Origin: Sulfurimonas sp. CG01_land_8_20_14_3_00_36_23
GTDB taxonomy: Bacteria; Campylobacterota; Campylobacteria; Campylobacterales; Sulfurimonadaceae
Direction: 5' to 3'
Assembly (NCBI GenBank): GCA_002781365.1
Contig: PETN01000073.1
Location: 1-64,000 of the forward strand
Length of the DNA: 64,000 nt
The first letter of the stretch is position 1, and each line of letters starts with the position of its first letter. Both the position numbers and the translations under genes were made by a program. Below, piece after piece: positions 1-9,808 of this stretch. The notes beneath the pieces were generated by a model. The model ran no database searches. It had not been told where the DNA came from and saw only the letters and a list, made by a program, of their open reading frames with translations.

Positions 1-32
1 GCAAAATCCGCAACGTCTATTTCTATTTTCAT
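1..32 (-). CDS. 5' end of a minus-strand CDS running off the window (MKIEIDVADF...)
   Basis: ATG on minus strand at 32 with open frame to window edge; only about 10 codons visible. Confidence 0.35.
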   Translation of the reverse strand, partial: MKIEIDVADF

Positions 33-105
33 CTGTATTTCCTTCTGTGTGTTAATTTTACCAAATTGACACAGAATTATTTACAGTCCCACTAAAATAG
101 TTCCC

Positions 106-354
106 TCACTGTTTTTGTAGCTTGTTCAATATTTGCTTCCCTTTTTTAAGCTGTAAATTTACAATATCAAGCTCTTCTTGTAGTTCGTCACATTTGCTCT
201 CATCCTCTCTGTTTTTTATAGAATTTAAAATTTTCACTCTTCTTGTTTTCAGTTTAGAGAGAATATTTTTTAAAGATTTCTTCTTTCCCATCTCTTCAAG
301 TTTATCTAAACCTAAGTAGTCTGTCACACTTTTAATAAATTTTTTGATACCCAT
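106..354 (-). CDS. hypothetical 82-aa protein, coupled to the downstream end of the Na/Pi cotransporter gene
   Basis: ORF adjoining the 354..2171 gene; charged/coiled-coil composition. Confidence 0.6.
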   Translation of the reverse strand: MGIKKFIKSVTDYLGLDKLEEMGKKKSLKNILSKLKTRRVKILNSIKNREDESKCDELQEELDIVNLQLKKGKQILNKLQKQ

Positions 355-2171
355 TATGAATCCTTTTTTTCTAAGATTGTTTCAACGTCACTGTTACTTA
401 TAACCGTATCTTCATGTAAACTTTTAATATCACTCTGTCTATCTATAAAGAGAACTTCAGCCATAGAGGTTAGATTTTTACTTATGTTATAAGTATAGCT
501 GCTATCATTCATGAGCGAGGTCGCCATCTCATTTGTTATGAGATGCTTTCGAATCAAATTATCTAACATACCGTTGGAGATGATGTCATTTTTTTGTGTA
601 TGAACTTTGGCTTTAGCAAGGAGTAAAACGATGACATCCTCCTCATCTGTTGTAGAGATGATGTTGATATATCGTAAGAGTTCAGCCAAACCTTTTGTTA
701 TACTTGTATATGCATCTTGTATATGTTGATTTTGATGTTGGGAGTATTTTATGAGATTTTTTTGGAGATGTTTTGTATCTTTTACTGCTTCAACTAAATC
801 TCTGTTTGCTAGTTTTATTTTATAAAGCTCTTGAATGAGTTCAGGACTCATATTCGACTGTGCCCTTGTTGAGAAATCTATAATGTCTCCATAAATACCT
901 TTAATTTTATGATGATAAAAATTTTCAATATTGATGTAGTTCTTAGAGTGTTTTTTTTTAATTACTTCATCAAGCTCCATCGATGAGGTAATATATCTTC
1001 TTCTTAGGTTTAAGCCGTGTACAATAATTTCAAAAGCATTTTCATAGAGATGTTTCGTCTCTCTTATAATGGCTCCGAGTGCAGTTTCAGGAAGTTCTAA
1101 AACAGATTCATTGAGGTATTTGACGCTGTCATATCCTATCTCATCTTCTGACTCTTGCAGTGGTAAAACTCTCTCTAAAAAGCGTACAAGTCCATTGATA
1201 AAAGGAAGCATCATTGTGATGCCGATGAGGTTAAAAATGGTGTGAAAGATTGCAAGTTTTAGAGTGTAGTCCTCTTTTGCTATGCCTATCTCTAAGGCTA
1301 TAAAATCAACAAGGGAGATAATCTGATAGATAAAAATGATGGCAATAAGTCCAGTTACAAGATTGAAAATCATATGCGCTGCGGCGAGTCGTTTTCCCTC
1401 TATGTTGGAACTCATCGCTCCTACAATAGCAGTAATAGTCGTTCCTACATTTGCACCAATAGCGAGTGCAAGAGCATTTTCATAGCTTATCTGCCCTGCG
1501 GCAAGTGCAGTGATTATCAAAACCAAGGTTGCATGGGAAGATTGCATCACAACAGTTGCAACGATTCCCACTCCCGTGAAGATAAAAAGACCCTTCAAAC
1601 CACTCACAGACAATGTAGATAAATCAATGGTGTTTTTAAAGGCTTCAAAACCCTCTTTCATGTAGTGGATTCCTAAAAAGAGAAAGCCAACTCCTGCGAG
1701 TATGTAGCCAAAGCCTTTGAGTGTTTGACTTTTTTGAAAAATCAAAACTACACCAAAAACCAACATTGGCATGGCATACGCGGCAATATCTACTCTGAGA
1801 CCAAACCCAGCTACAAGCCAAGCTCCAGTTGTTGTCCCGATATTTGCTCCAAAAATGATGCCTATGCCCTGCGCGAGCCCTATAAGACCAGCACCTAAAA
1901 AAGAGATAGTTAAAATCGAGACTAAGGAACTTGACTGCATGATAGTAGTTGAGATGGCACCAAAGAGTATGCTCTTGTAGAGTTTGTCTGTAGAGTATTT
2001 GAGAATTTTTTCTAGCATGCCACCAGAGAAAGATTTGAACCCTAGCTCCAAAGCTATCATGCCAAATAAGAAGATGGCAACTCCCGCAGAGACCTCTTTA
2101 AAGTTAGGACTTATCCAAAACACATAGGCTAAAACAGAAAGAATCACAGGCAGAAATATATTTTTTAACAT
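354..2171 (-). CDS. Na/Pi cotransporter family protein with C-terminal PhoU-like region
   Basis: Two repeats with QSSS/QSSHAT motifs (TTIMQSSSLVS, TVVMQSSHATL) and GANIGTT/GANVGTT, typical of the NptA/PNaS family. Confidence 0.9.
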   Translation of the reverse strand: MLKNIFLPVILSVLAYVFWISPNFKEVSAGVAIFLFGMIALELGFKSFSGGMLEKILKYSTDKLYKSILFGAISTTIMQSSSLVSILTISFLGAGLIGLAQGIGIIFGANIGTTTGAWLVAGFGLRVDIAAYAMPMLVFGVVLIFQKSQTLKGFGYILAGVGFLFLGIHYMKEGFEAFKNTIDLSTLSVSGLKGLFIFTGVGIVATVVMQSSHATLVLIITALAAGQISYENALALAIGANVGTTITAIVGAMSSNIEGKRLAAAHMIFNLVTGLIAIIFIYQIISLVDFIALEIGIAKEDYTLKLAIFHTIFNLIGITMMLPFINGLVRFLERVLPLQESEDEIGYDSVKYLNESVLELPETALGAIIRETKHLYENAFEIIVHGLNLRRRYITSSMELDEVIKKKHSKNYINIENFYHHKIKGIYGDIIDFSTRAQSNMSPELIQELYKIKLANRDLVEAVKDTKHLQKNLIKYSQHQNQHIQDAYTSITKGLAELLRYINIISTTDEEDVIVLLLAKAKVHTQKNDIISNGMLDNLIRKHLITNEMATSLMNDSSYTYNISKNLTSMAEVLFIDRQSDIKSLHEDTVISNSDVETILEKKDS

Positions 2172-2291
2172 AGAAGCGACACTCCTAACTTTTATAGCTA
2201 AAGTATAGCTTTATACTGCTTCTATTTTCTTTAGTATATAATTGGAACTAGGATTGCTTTATTTTTAAAAACATTTCAAAAAAAGGTAGGA

Positions 2292-3098
2292 GTGATGGAA
2301 ATTGTATTACGCAATAATCTTATATTAGTCACTACTGGATTTGAGACTTTAAATACTCCTTGGATGAAGGAGTTCTTAAATCTTCATGTCAGAGGTATGC
2401 TTTTTTTACCAAAGGCTGTTTTAGTCTTTAAAAATGAGAGCCTCAAAACGCAAAGAGAAAAATTTTTACATAACCTGAGTGAACATTATGCCGCGAATAA
2501 AGAGTTCTCTCATGAGTTCTTTTTACGTTCTATGCTTCGATATACTACGCAACCCATCAAGATAGAGTTGAAAAAACTTCTAGAGCCTGAGACGATAAAA
2601 GTAAACCTTTATGCCTATGACAAAAATACGGTTCTTATAACGCTTGATTATCCAAATATCTGGGTGACAAACTATCTTCGCTCACAGCTTGAAGTCTATG
2701 TTGAAAAAGGAACAGATGTCTCTTTAGTGATAGATGTCTCTGACTACAAAGCAAAAGCAAGGCTTGAGAGAGCTTTAAATAAACGCCATATTCTGCATTA
2801 TCAGATTCAGTACACGTATGACAACCATTTTATGAGCAAGCTCTACTCCGATTTTGCAAGTTTTAGTTTTGGTGATTTATGTAGTGCACAAGAGAGTGAT
2901 GAACATATGCACCACTATACGATTTTAGAGTGTCCCGTTGGCGCGAGTCAAGATGCTCTTAAAAAGAGTTACAAAAAGCTTACAAAAGTGTACCACCCAG
3001 ATAAGATTTTTCATGAGAGCCCTTACATGGTCGAACACTATACGCAAAAATTTCAGCTTCTTCAAGAGGCATATACAGCCCTTCGCATTGTCTCTTAG
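2292..3098 (+). CDS. DnaJ-domain protein (C-terminal J domain)
   Basis: C-terminus HHYTILECPVGASQDALKKSYKKLTKVYHPDK with HPD motif. Confidence 0.85.
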   Translation: MMEIVLRNNLILVTTGFETLNTPWMKEFLNLHVRGMLFLPKAVLVFKNESLKTQREKFLHNLSEHYAANKEFSHEFFLRSMLRYTTQPIKIELKKLLEPETIKVNLYAYDKNTVLITLDYPNIWVTNYLRSQLEVYVEKGTDVSLVIDVSDYKAKARLERALNKRHILHYQIQYTYDNHFMSKLYSDFASFSFGDLCSAQESDEHMHHYTILECPVGASQDALKKSYKKLTKVYHPDKIFHESPYMVEHYTQKFQLLQEAYTALRIVS

Positions 3099-4039
3099 TT
3101 GAGTATAAAAGCTTCGATGAGTTGGTGCTTTGTACTCTTCTTTATGAGTGCTTTAAACTCTTCCGCACTGTAGAGTGCCAAATCTTTCCCCTGCATACTG
3201 AGTAACTCTTTTGAAAACCCCCGCTTAGAAAAAAGTGCTATTTGCGTAGGTTTTATATCTAACCTTTCACATTTGTCTAAGATTTTTTTGAGTTCACTTT
3301 TGTTTACTTTATGGTTGGTCCATTTACATTCACCCACATAAACTCTTTCATCATGTGTAACAGTTAAAATATCTATCTCTACATTTGCATCCCAATAACT
3401 TCCTGAACTGACAATCTGTGCATCTCTGAGGTGGTAGTTGAGTAAAACTTCTGAGAGCTCTTCAAAAACCAAACTTGTATAACTGTTGCGTCTCTCTTGA
3501 AAGTTTTTCATGAGGTTTGTGTAGTTTTTCGCTTTGATATCTTTTGTATATCTGGCAATAAAGTAGAACCAAAATCGCACAAAAGGTTGCGTAAAAAGAA
3601 CCTTATGTGAAACTCTTCGCCTTGCCTCTTCTCGTTTGAGTTTGGCATGTGGATTTGAAGTTTTTGGAGACTCTTCACGCGAGTACTCTATCTGTACCAG
3701 ACCTTTCTCTTGCAAATAGTTGAGTGCTGCACCGCCATTTCCGTTGTTTAGTCCAGCTCTGTTAAAGGAAGAAAAAATCCCTCGATTTCCAACTGCGAGA
3801 GCGCTTAAGAGTCTTTTGTTGTTGGATTCGCCAAGTGTGAGCTCTTCCATCTTTTCATAAATGAGTTCATAGTTTTCTAAAATAAGCTCTTGAATCAGTA
3901 CCTCTATGGGTTTTGAGACATCTACATTCCAACCAAGACCACCAAATACAGCAAAGTACTCTATGAGCTGTTCCATGTCATCAGGATAATTCCTAAAATA
4001 GAAGGAACGGAATTGGTCAATAAGTTTAAATCTAATCAT
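3095..4039 (-). CDS. DUF234-type C-terminal domain protein lacking the usual N-terminal P-loop ATPase
   Basis: RVSHKVLFTQPFVRFWFYFIARY ... EIDILTVTHDERVYVGECKW nuclease-like DUF234 signature; no Walker A in ORF. Confidence 0.65.
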   Translation of the reverse strand: MIRFKLIDQFRSFYFRNYPDDMEQLIEYFAVFGGLGWNVDVSKPIEVLIQELILENYELIYEKMEELTLGESNNKRLLSALAVGNRGIFSSFNRAGLNNGNGGAALNYLQEKGLVQIEYSREESPKTSNPHAKLKREEARRRVSHKVLFTQPFVRFWFYFIARYTKDIKAKNYTNLMKNFQERRNSYTSLVFEELSEVLLNYHLRDAQIVSSGSYWDANVEIDILTVTHDERVYVGECKWTNHKVNKSELKKILDKCERLDIKPTQIALFSKRGFSKELLSMQGKDLALYSAEEFKALIKKSTKHQLIEAFILN

Positions 4040-4086
4040 CCAATTATTCTAGCATAATTCATTTACGATTTCTATACGAAACTGCC

Positions 4087-5358
4087 TTACATTTCACTTC
4101 CCCATTTTAATGCATCTATTCCATACTTCTCTCGCAGATTTTGTGTATTGTCTGTAAGCTTTTTCATTCTTTGCTCCTCATGAAAACCGATGAGCGATAA
4201 CTCTTTTTTGGAGTCTCTTGTAAAACTAGAACAGTTTATACTGATGCGAATAGCGTGAAGTCGTCTTTGATTGTCTGCTTCGTTAAAGAGTGCGATACAC
4301 AAAGAGTCAAACTTCTTTTCAGTAAAAACTTCGCAAAGGCTGATGTTTTTATGGGATTTTTGATTCATCTCGTAGGCTATGCTTAGGTGAAAAACAGTAG
4401 GAATAACCTTCAATTTTAAAATGGCAAAACTAAGATGGCGAGCAAGCACATGAACCCTTCGTCTAAGCTCTACTCGGTCATAAAGCGGGTCAAAAGTTCG
4501 TGAAATACCGATGGATTTTCTTTGTGAAGTTGTGACGATGGGTGCGTCACTTAAGCCCGCTACACGCAGATACAAATCTTTTGCATAGGCTCCCCAAGAC
4601 TCAACGGTTCCTCTTCGCTGTTTTAAATCGCCAAGGGTATGAATCTGCGCTGATTGCAGTTTTGCTTTCATACTTTTTCCAATACCTGCAAAATCTCCCA
4701 CCTTGATGGGGTCTACAAACTTGTCCTGCTCGTGGGGATAGATAGTTTTCGAACCAAAAGGTTTGGCATAAGTGGTTGCAAGTTTGGCGATATATCTTGT
4801 TTTTGCAGCGCCTATGGAGACGGGGAGTTTGAGGACTTTTTTTATCTCATGTCTAAGGTTGTCTATAAACTGAGGCACATCTTCATCCTCAATCCACCCT
4901 TTTAAATCTCCATAAAACTCATCGATGCTGGCTTGTTCTATCAGGGGGATTTTCGAAGCTAAAAACTCATGGAGTTCATGAGAGAGCTTCTGGTACAAGG
5001 ACATATTTGGAGCTTTGATAATGAGATGCGGGCAAAGCGTAAGCGCCTCTTTTATGCTCATAGTAGTTCTGATTCCATAGGCTCTAGCTTCATAAGAGGA
5101 GGTTGTTAAAATACCACGAACACGCCCATCTTCATCTTTAAACGAGGCAATATCATCATCACTCTCTTCATAGGCTTTATAAAAGGTAGGAACAAAGGAG
5201 CCAGAGTTCTCAAAGTTGACCGTCTGTTTCTTCGCATCTTTATTAAAAATCTTAGTGTCACTTCTTCCGCCAATAGCTACAGGCTTATGTTCAAGGGAAC
5301 TATCTGCAATACGAGCCGCGGAAACAAAAAAGCAATCGATGTCAATATGTATTTTCAT
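4087..5358 (-). CDS. dinB: Y-family DNA polymerase (DinB/Pol IV-like)
   Basis: MKIHIDIDCFFVSA, SYEARAYGIRTTMS, EQASIDEFYGDL catalytic motifs. Confidence 0.85.
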   Translation of the reverse strand: MKIHIDIDCFFVSAARIADSSLEHKPVAIGGRSDTKIFNKDAKKQTVNFENSGSFVPTFYKAYEESDDDIASFKDEDGRVRGILTTSSYEARAYGIRTTMSIKEALTLCPHLIIKAPNMSLYQKLSHELHEFLASKIPLIEQASIDEFYGDLKGWIEDEDVPQFIDNLRHEIKKVLKLPVSIGAAKTRYIAKLATTYAKPFGSKTIYPHEQDKFVDPIKVGDFAGIGKSMKAKLQSAQIHTLGDLKQRRGTVESWGAYAKDLYLRVAGLSDAPIVTTSQRKSIGISRTFDPLYDRVELRRRVHVLARHLSFAILKLKVIPTVFHLSIAYEMNQKSHKNISLCEVFTEKKFDSLCIALFNEADNQRRLHAIRISINCSSFTRDSKKELSLIGFHEEQRMKKLTDNTQNLREKYGIDALKWGSEM

Positions 5359-5373
5359 AGTGAGAGTTTACAC

Positions 5374-5432
5374 ATTTCCACATGCCAAACTCAAAAATAT
5401 GGCAAAATGAAAATCTTTTGGCATGTGGAAAT
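5374..5432. repeat. inverted pair of the dispersed motif: ATTTCCACATGCCA (5374-5387) and TGGCATGTGGAAAT (5419-5432)
   Basis: Direct sequence reading. Confidence 0.97.
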
Positions 5433-5462
5433 GTTCAAGTGGGAAAGGTAGAGTGAGCTACC

Positions 5463-6026
5463 TTATGAAAAGAATTTTTTCATAGCGAGGAAAAACATCT
5501 TAAAAAGAGCGTTGTTTCCAATCAACTCATCTATAAATTCATCGTAGGTCATCTTCTTCTCTTCTAAAAAGCCACGAAGGTATTTTTCACTTGCTTCCAT
5601 GCCGCCAACTTTTTCTATCTCTATAAGTTTTTGATAGATTGGTATCATAGCGTCTATCGCTTTTTGTGGTACCGCTTTTCTAAATGCAGTGTGTGAGATT
5701 ATCTTATTTGTGATGGGGTCAATCTTTGGTTCAAACTCTGTTACAACCCAGTAGTAACTCCCATCTTTTGCCATGTTTTTTACAATAGCCATAATATTTT
5801 TTGTGTTGTTGATTCTCTCCCACATTATTTTAAAAACAATCTTAGGCATATCTGGGTGTCTTACTATGGAGTGTGGTTGCGCAATGAGTTCCGCTTCTGC
5901 ATAGCCAGAGATTTCTACAAAATAGTCGTTACAATACTCGATAACTCCCTTTGCATTCGTTTTGGAAACGATGTATCTTTTAGGATTTAGCTTGATTTCA
6001 TGGTCGATTGGTTTAGGATGTTTCAC
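5463..6026 (-). CDS. PAS-domain protein (Aer-type PAS, no signalling domain)
   Basis: RYIVSKTNAKGVIEYCNDYFVEISGYAEAELIAQPHSIVRHPDMPK is typical of Aer-like PAS. Confidence 0.85.
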   Translation of the reverse strand: MKHPKPIDHEIKLNPKRYIVSKTNAKGVIEYCNDYFVEISGYAEAELIAQPHSIVRHPDMPKIVFKIMWERINNTKNIMAIVKNMAKDGSYYWVVTEFEPKIDPITNKIISHTAFRKAVPQKAIDAMIPIYQKLIEIEKVGGMEASEKYLRGFLEEKKMTYDEFIDELIGNNALFKMFFLAMKKFFS

Positions 6027-6198
6027 TTGCTTTCCTTTTAAATAACTTTAAATGAGCTGTCATTGTACCTTTCAAAATATTAAATTATTTAAAATTCTTT
6101 ATAAAATTTTATAAGAGTGAGTTTATAAGTTTATATTTAGAATGTGATTATAAAAAAAACACCCCATCCATCTCAATTCTCTTTCAAGTTCAAATCTT

Positions 6199-6211
6199 TG
6201 GCATGTGGAAA
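6199..6211 (+). repeat. dispersed motif TGGCATGTGGAAA
   Basis: Direct reading; intergenic, upstream of hsdR. Confidence 0.97.
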
Positions 6212-6318
6212 GTTTAGTGGTAATGAGATAGAGAAAATAATTTTCTAATATTTTAAACACTCTCCGTACAAACACAAGCTATAATAAATCAAATTATATT
6301 TTATTAGGTTAAAGTTAG

Positions 6319-8655
6319 ATGGCATATACAGAATCAGATACCCGTTCTAAACTCATCGACCCTCTTATCAAAGAGAGCGAATGGTTAGAATCCAACATTG
6401 TTAGAGAATATTATTTTACTGATGGGCGAAAGCTTATAGGCGGCAAACGAGGCAAGAGATATTTTGTTGATTATCTGCTTACATACAAAAACACTAACTT
6501 AGCTATCATTGAAGCCAAAGCTGAATCAAAAGATCCACTTGATGGTTTACAACAGTCTATCAACTATGCCGAAAGACTTCGCATTGATTATGTTTACAGC
6601 ACTAACGGACATAAGATTTATGAACACTCTCTCAAAGATGGAAAGGGTAAGTTTATCGACAACTATCCAACGCCTTATGAACTCTTTCTTAGAAAGTATG
6701 GTGAGCAAACGTCAAAAGCACAAGATGTAATCACGCATCCTTTCCATATTGAAGGAACGATGAAGCCTCGTTTTTACCAACAAATCGCAGTTCAAAAAAC
6801 TATAGAAGCCATTGCAGAAAACAAAGATAGAATTCTTCTAACCTTGGCAACGGGAACAGGTAAAACTTACATAGCTTTTCAAATAGCATATAGACTTTTT
6901 CAATCCAAATGGAATAGAGATGGAAGCGATAGACGACCGAAAATACTCTTTTTAGCAGATAGAAATGTACTTAAAGACCAATCTATGAATACTTTCAATC
7001 CATTGGAAAAAGATTGTGTTGAGATAAACGGAAAAATCATCAAAAAAAGAGGCGGCAAAGTTCCAACTGCAGGAAACATCTTTTTTGCTATTTATCAATC
7101 AATAGCCGAAAATAAAAACAGAGTTATTGAAACCTCAGAGGAAGAGCAAGAAGATGATGTAACTGCATACTACAAACAGTACCCGTCGAACTTTTTTGAT
7201 TTGATTATCATCGATGAGTGCCATCGTGGTAGTGCAAATGATGAAAGCTCTTGGAGAGATATTTTAAACCACTTTACAAGTGCCGTTCACTTAGGACTTA
7301 CAGCAACGCCAAAAAGAGATGACAATGGAGACACTTACAAATATTTTGGCGACCCTATATATGAATACTCTCTCAAAGACGGTATCAACGATGGATTTCT
7401 TACACCTTATAAAGTGAAGAGAATCCAGACAAATATAGATGAGTATAGATTTGACCCTAACGACATCATAACTGGTGAGCTAGACAAGCAGATAGTAGTA
7501 CTTGAGCAGTTTGAAAAGCAAGTTGTTATACCAAAACGAACAGAGCTTATCGCAAAAACAATACTCCAAAACATGAATCCTATGGATAAGAGCATTATCT
7601 TTTGCGTAAATCAAAAACATGCGATGGATATGAAAGTAGCCATTGATAAGTTTAAAACTATCAAAGACAATAACTACTGTGTAAGAGTTACCTCTGATGA
7701 GGGAGATATAGGTAGAGAGTTCTTAGAGATGTTTCAAAATAATGATAGAGACATACCTACAATCCTTACCAGTTCAAAAATGCTTACAACTGGTGTGGAC
7801 GCTAAAAATGTTAGAAATGTTGTTCTAACTGCACCTATAAAATCTATGACCGAGTTTAAACAGATTATAGGTCGTGGAACGAGAGTATTTGAGGGGAAAG
7901 ATTTCTTTACTATTATGGATTTTGTAGGGGCAACAAATCTATTTTATGACCCTGCATGGGATGGTGAAGATTTGCCTTCTAACGGTGGTGAAGAAAAGCA
8001 ACCCAAAGAGCTAAAAAATAAAACAGATGCAGCAGATAGTGATGATACAGAAACAGGCGACGAAAAGCCTACGAATGAAAAAGTAACGATTGACATCAAA
8101 GGTAAAAAACTCAAAGTTATCAACATAGAAACTACTTATGTTGGTATGGATGGAATACCTCTAAAAACAGAAGACTACTTAGAACTTCTCATAGGTGTAC
8201 TTGGTAAGTTTTACAATGATGAAAATGGCTTAAGGGAAATATGGAGTAATCCAACTAATAGAAAAGATTTACTCAACAAACTTCGTGAGATGCACATTGA
8301 TGAATCTCAACTCAATGATTTAAAAGTAATCTTTGAAGCCGAGAATAGTGACATATATGATGTACTTGCTCACATATCATTTAACCTCAATATCAAAACT
8401 CGAAATGAAAGAGTTATAGCAGTTGAAAGCTCGGAATTTGTAGAAAAATTTCATAATGAGAAAGCCAAAGAGTTCATAGAGTTTATATTACAGCGATATC
8501 AAAAAGATGGTGTTAAAGAGCTTGATGAAGATAAGTTAGGTAAGCTAGTTGATTTAAGTGGACTTGGAACAGTTAGAGAGGTGGCTCAAAACTTTGGTGG
8601 AATACCTCAGATGAGAGAGGAGTATTTTGAGTTGCAGAGGGAGATTTATAGATGA
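6319..8655 (+). CDS. hsdR: Type I restriction enzyme R subunit (HsdR)
   Basis: N-terminal nuclease motif (AIIEAKAE), LLTLATGTGKTYIAFQ, IIIDECHRGS, IIGRGTRVF helicase motifs. Confidence 0.95.
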   Translation: MAYTESDTRSKLIDPLIKESEWLESNIVREYYFTDGRKLIGGKRGKRYFVDYLLTYKNTNLAIIEAKAESKDPLDGLQQSINYAERLRIDYVYSTNGHKIYEHSLKDGKGKFIDNYPTPYELFLRKYGEQTSKAQDVITHPFHIEGTMKPRFYQQIAVQKTIEAIAENKDRILLTLATGTGKTYIAFQIAYRLFQSKWNRDGSDRRPKILFLADRNVLKDQSMNTFNPLEKDCVEINGKIIKKRGGKVPTAGNIFFAIYQSIAENKNRVIETSEEEQEDDVTAYYKQYPSNFFDLIIIDECHRGSANDESSWRDILNHFTSAVHLGLTATPKRDDNGDTYKYFGDPIYEYSLKDGINDGFLTPYKVKRIQTNIDEYRFDPNDIITGELDKQIVVLEQFEKQVVIPKRTELIAKTILQNMNPMDKSIIFCVNQKHAMDMKVAIDKFKTIKDNNYCVRVTSDEGDIGREFLEMFQNNDRDIPTILTSSKMLTTGVDAKNVRNVVLTAPIKSMTEFKQIIGRGTRVFEGKDFFTIMDFVGATNLFYDPAWDGEDLPSNGGEEKQPKELKNKTDAADSDDTETGDEKPTNEKVTIDIKGKKLKVINIETTYVGMDGIPLKTEDYLELLIGVLGKFYNDENGLREIWSNPTNRKDLLNKLREMHIDESQLNDLKVIFEAENSDIYDVLAHISFNLNIKTRNERVIAVESSEFVEKFHNEKAKEFIEFILQRYQKDGVKELDEDKLGKLVDLSGLGTVREVAQNFGGIPQMREEYFELQREIYR

Positions 8656-8698
8656 GCGAAAAAAATGATAAAATGAGAACAATAAAAGGAGCTTCATT

Positions 8699-8920
8699 AT
8701 GAAAGATATAGAACTTGATAATTTGGAAAAGTTAATTCCCTCACTTGCAAATGGTGCTATGCACAAAGCGTATCTTGATGCTTTATCAGCCGGAAATAGC
8801 GTGTTAGAAGTTATAGACGGCGCAATATATGAAGTTTTTGCAGATGGAAGTAAAAAAAAGATTAAAGACGTTGCTCCATATATTAAAGTGGATATAAACC
8901 AAAAGATTATTTTAGGATGA
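8699..8920 (+). CDS. small antitoxin-like protein paired with zeta-like toxin
   Basis: 73-aa ORF with 4-nt overlap with the downstream P-loop kinase-like gene. Confidence 0.6.
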   Translation: MKDIELDNLEKLIPSLANGAMHKAYLDALSAGNSVLEVIDGAIYEVFADGSKKKIKDVAPYIKVDINQKIILG

Positions 8921-9651
8921 ATACTCCACGATTACGGATGTTTGCAGGTCCAAATGGAAGTGGAAAAAGCACACTAAATAGCATTATCTCTAAAGAGTTA
9001 CTTGGTGTATATATTAATCCTGATGAGATAGAAAAAGAGATAAACAAATTTAGTTTTTTAGATATGCTAAATTATAGAGTTACTACAAATGAAGAGGAGG
9101 TTATCTCCTTTTTTGAGAATCATCCACTTCTTGAAAAAGCCGATTTAACAAATGAATTATATTTGTTGAGATTTCTTGATAATAAAATTGATTTTTCAAA
9201 TATGTCGATTAACTCATATTATGCCTCTATTTGTGCAGATTTTATTCGTAGTCAACTTTTAAAATCAAAAATATCTTTTACATTTGAAACGGTTATGTCT
9301 TCAAAAGACAAAGTTGATTTTTTAAAAAAAGCACAAGAAGCAGGATACAGAACTTACCTCTATTTCATAGCAACACAAGACCCAATAGTAAATATCTCTC
9401 GTGTAAACAACAGAGTAAAGCTAGGCGGTCATAGCGTTCCGGAAGATAAAATAGTTAGTCGTTATTATCGTTCACTAGAACTATTGTCTGAAGCTGTAAA
9501 ATATTCTAATAGAGCATATATATTTGACAACTCAAGTCAAGAAAAATCATGGATAGCTCAGATAAACAATGCCAAAGAGTTTGAGTCTAAAAGTGACACT
9601 ATCCCACAATGGGTTGATAAATACCTACTTAAAACAAAACAGACATGTTAG
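8917..9651 (+). CDS. Zeta-toxin-like P-loop kinase
   Basis: RMFAGPNGSGKSTLNSI Walker A, INPDEI, SFTFETVMSS, YLYFIATQDPIVNISRVNNRVKLGGHSVP motifs typical of zeta-like proteins. Confidence 0.8.
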   Translation: MNTPRLRMFAGPNGSGKSTLNSIISKELLGVYINPDEIEKEINKFSFLDMLNYRVTTNEEEVISFFENHPLLEKADLTNELYLLRFLDNKIDFSNMSINSYYASICADFIRSQLLKSKISFTFETVMSSKDKVDFLKKAQEAGYRTYLYFIATQDPIVNISRVNNRVKLGGHSVPEDKIVSRYYRSLELLSEAVKYSNRAYIFDNSSQEKSWIAQINNAKEFESKSDTIPQWVDKYLLKTKQTC

Positions 9652-9704
9652 TTGATTTGAGCGGGTTTGGAACTGTTAGGGAATTTGCAAAGGGAGATTT
9701 ATAG
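9648..9704 (+). pseudogene. decayed hsdR 3'-end fragment (LVDLSGFGTVREFAKGDL*)
   Basis: Closely matches the hsdR C-terminal coding sequence at 8551-8655 (LVDLSGLGTVREVAQ...QREIYR), with an internal deletion. Confidence 0.85.
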
Positions 9705-9808
9705 ATGAAGTTTTTAAAATTTATACGAATTGAAGATTTATTTGACTATAATCTTGGCAACACACCTCCTCCACCTCTTTACAATGTGCCAACGAGGGGG
9801 TCTTCTTT

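Noticed and set aside
1374-1622. Short ORFs antisense to strong genes (e.g. 1374-1622 +, 1771-1980 +, 4654-4905 +, 18412-18729 -, 36092-36385 -)
   Set aside because: Fully embedded opposite to well-supported CDSs, without RBS or domain support; treated as shadow ORFs.
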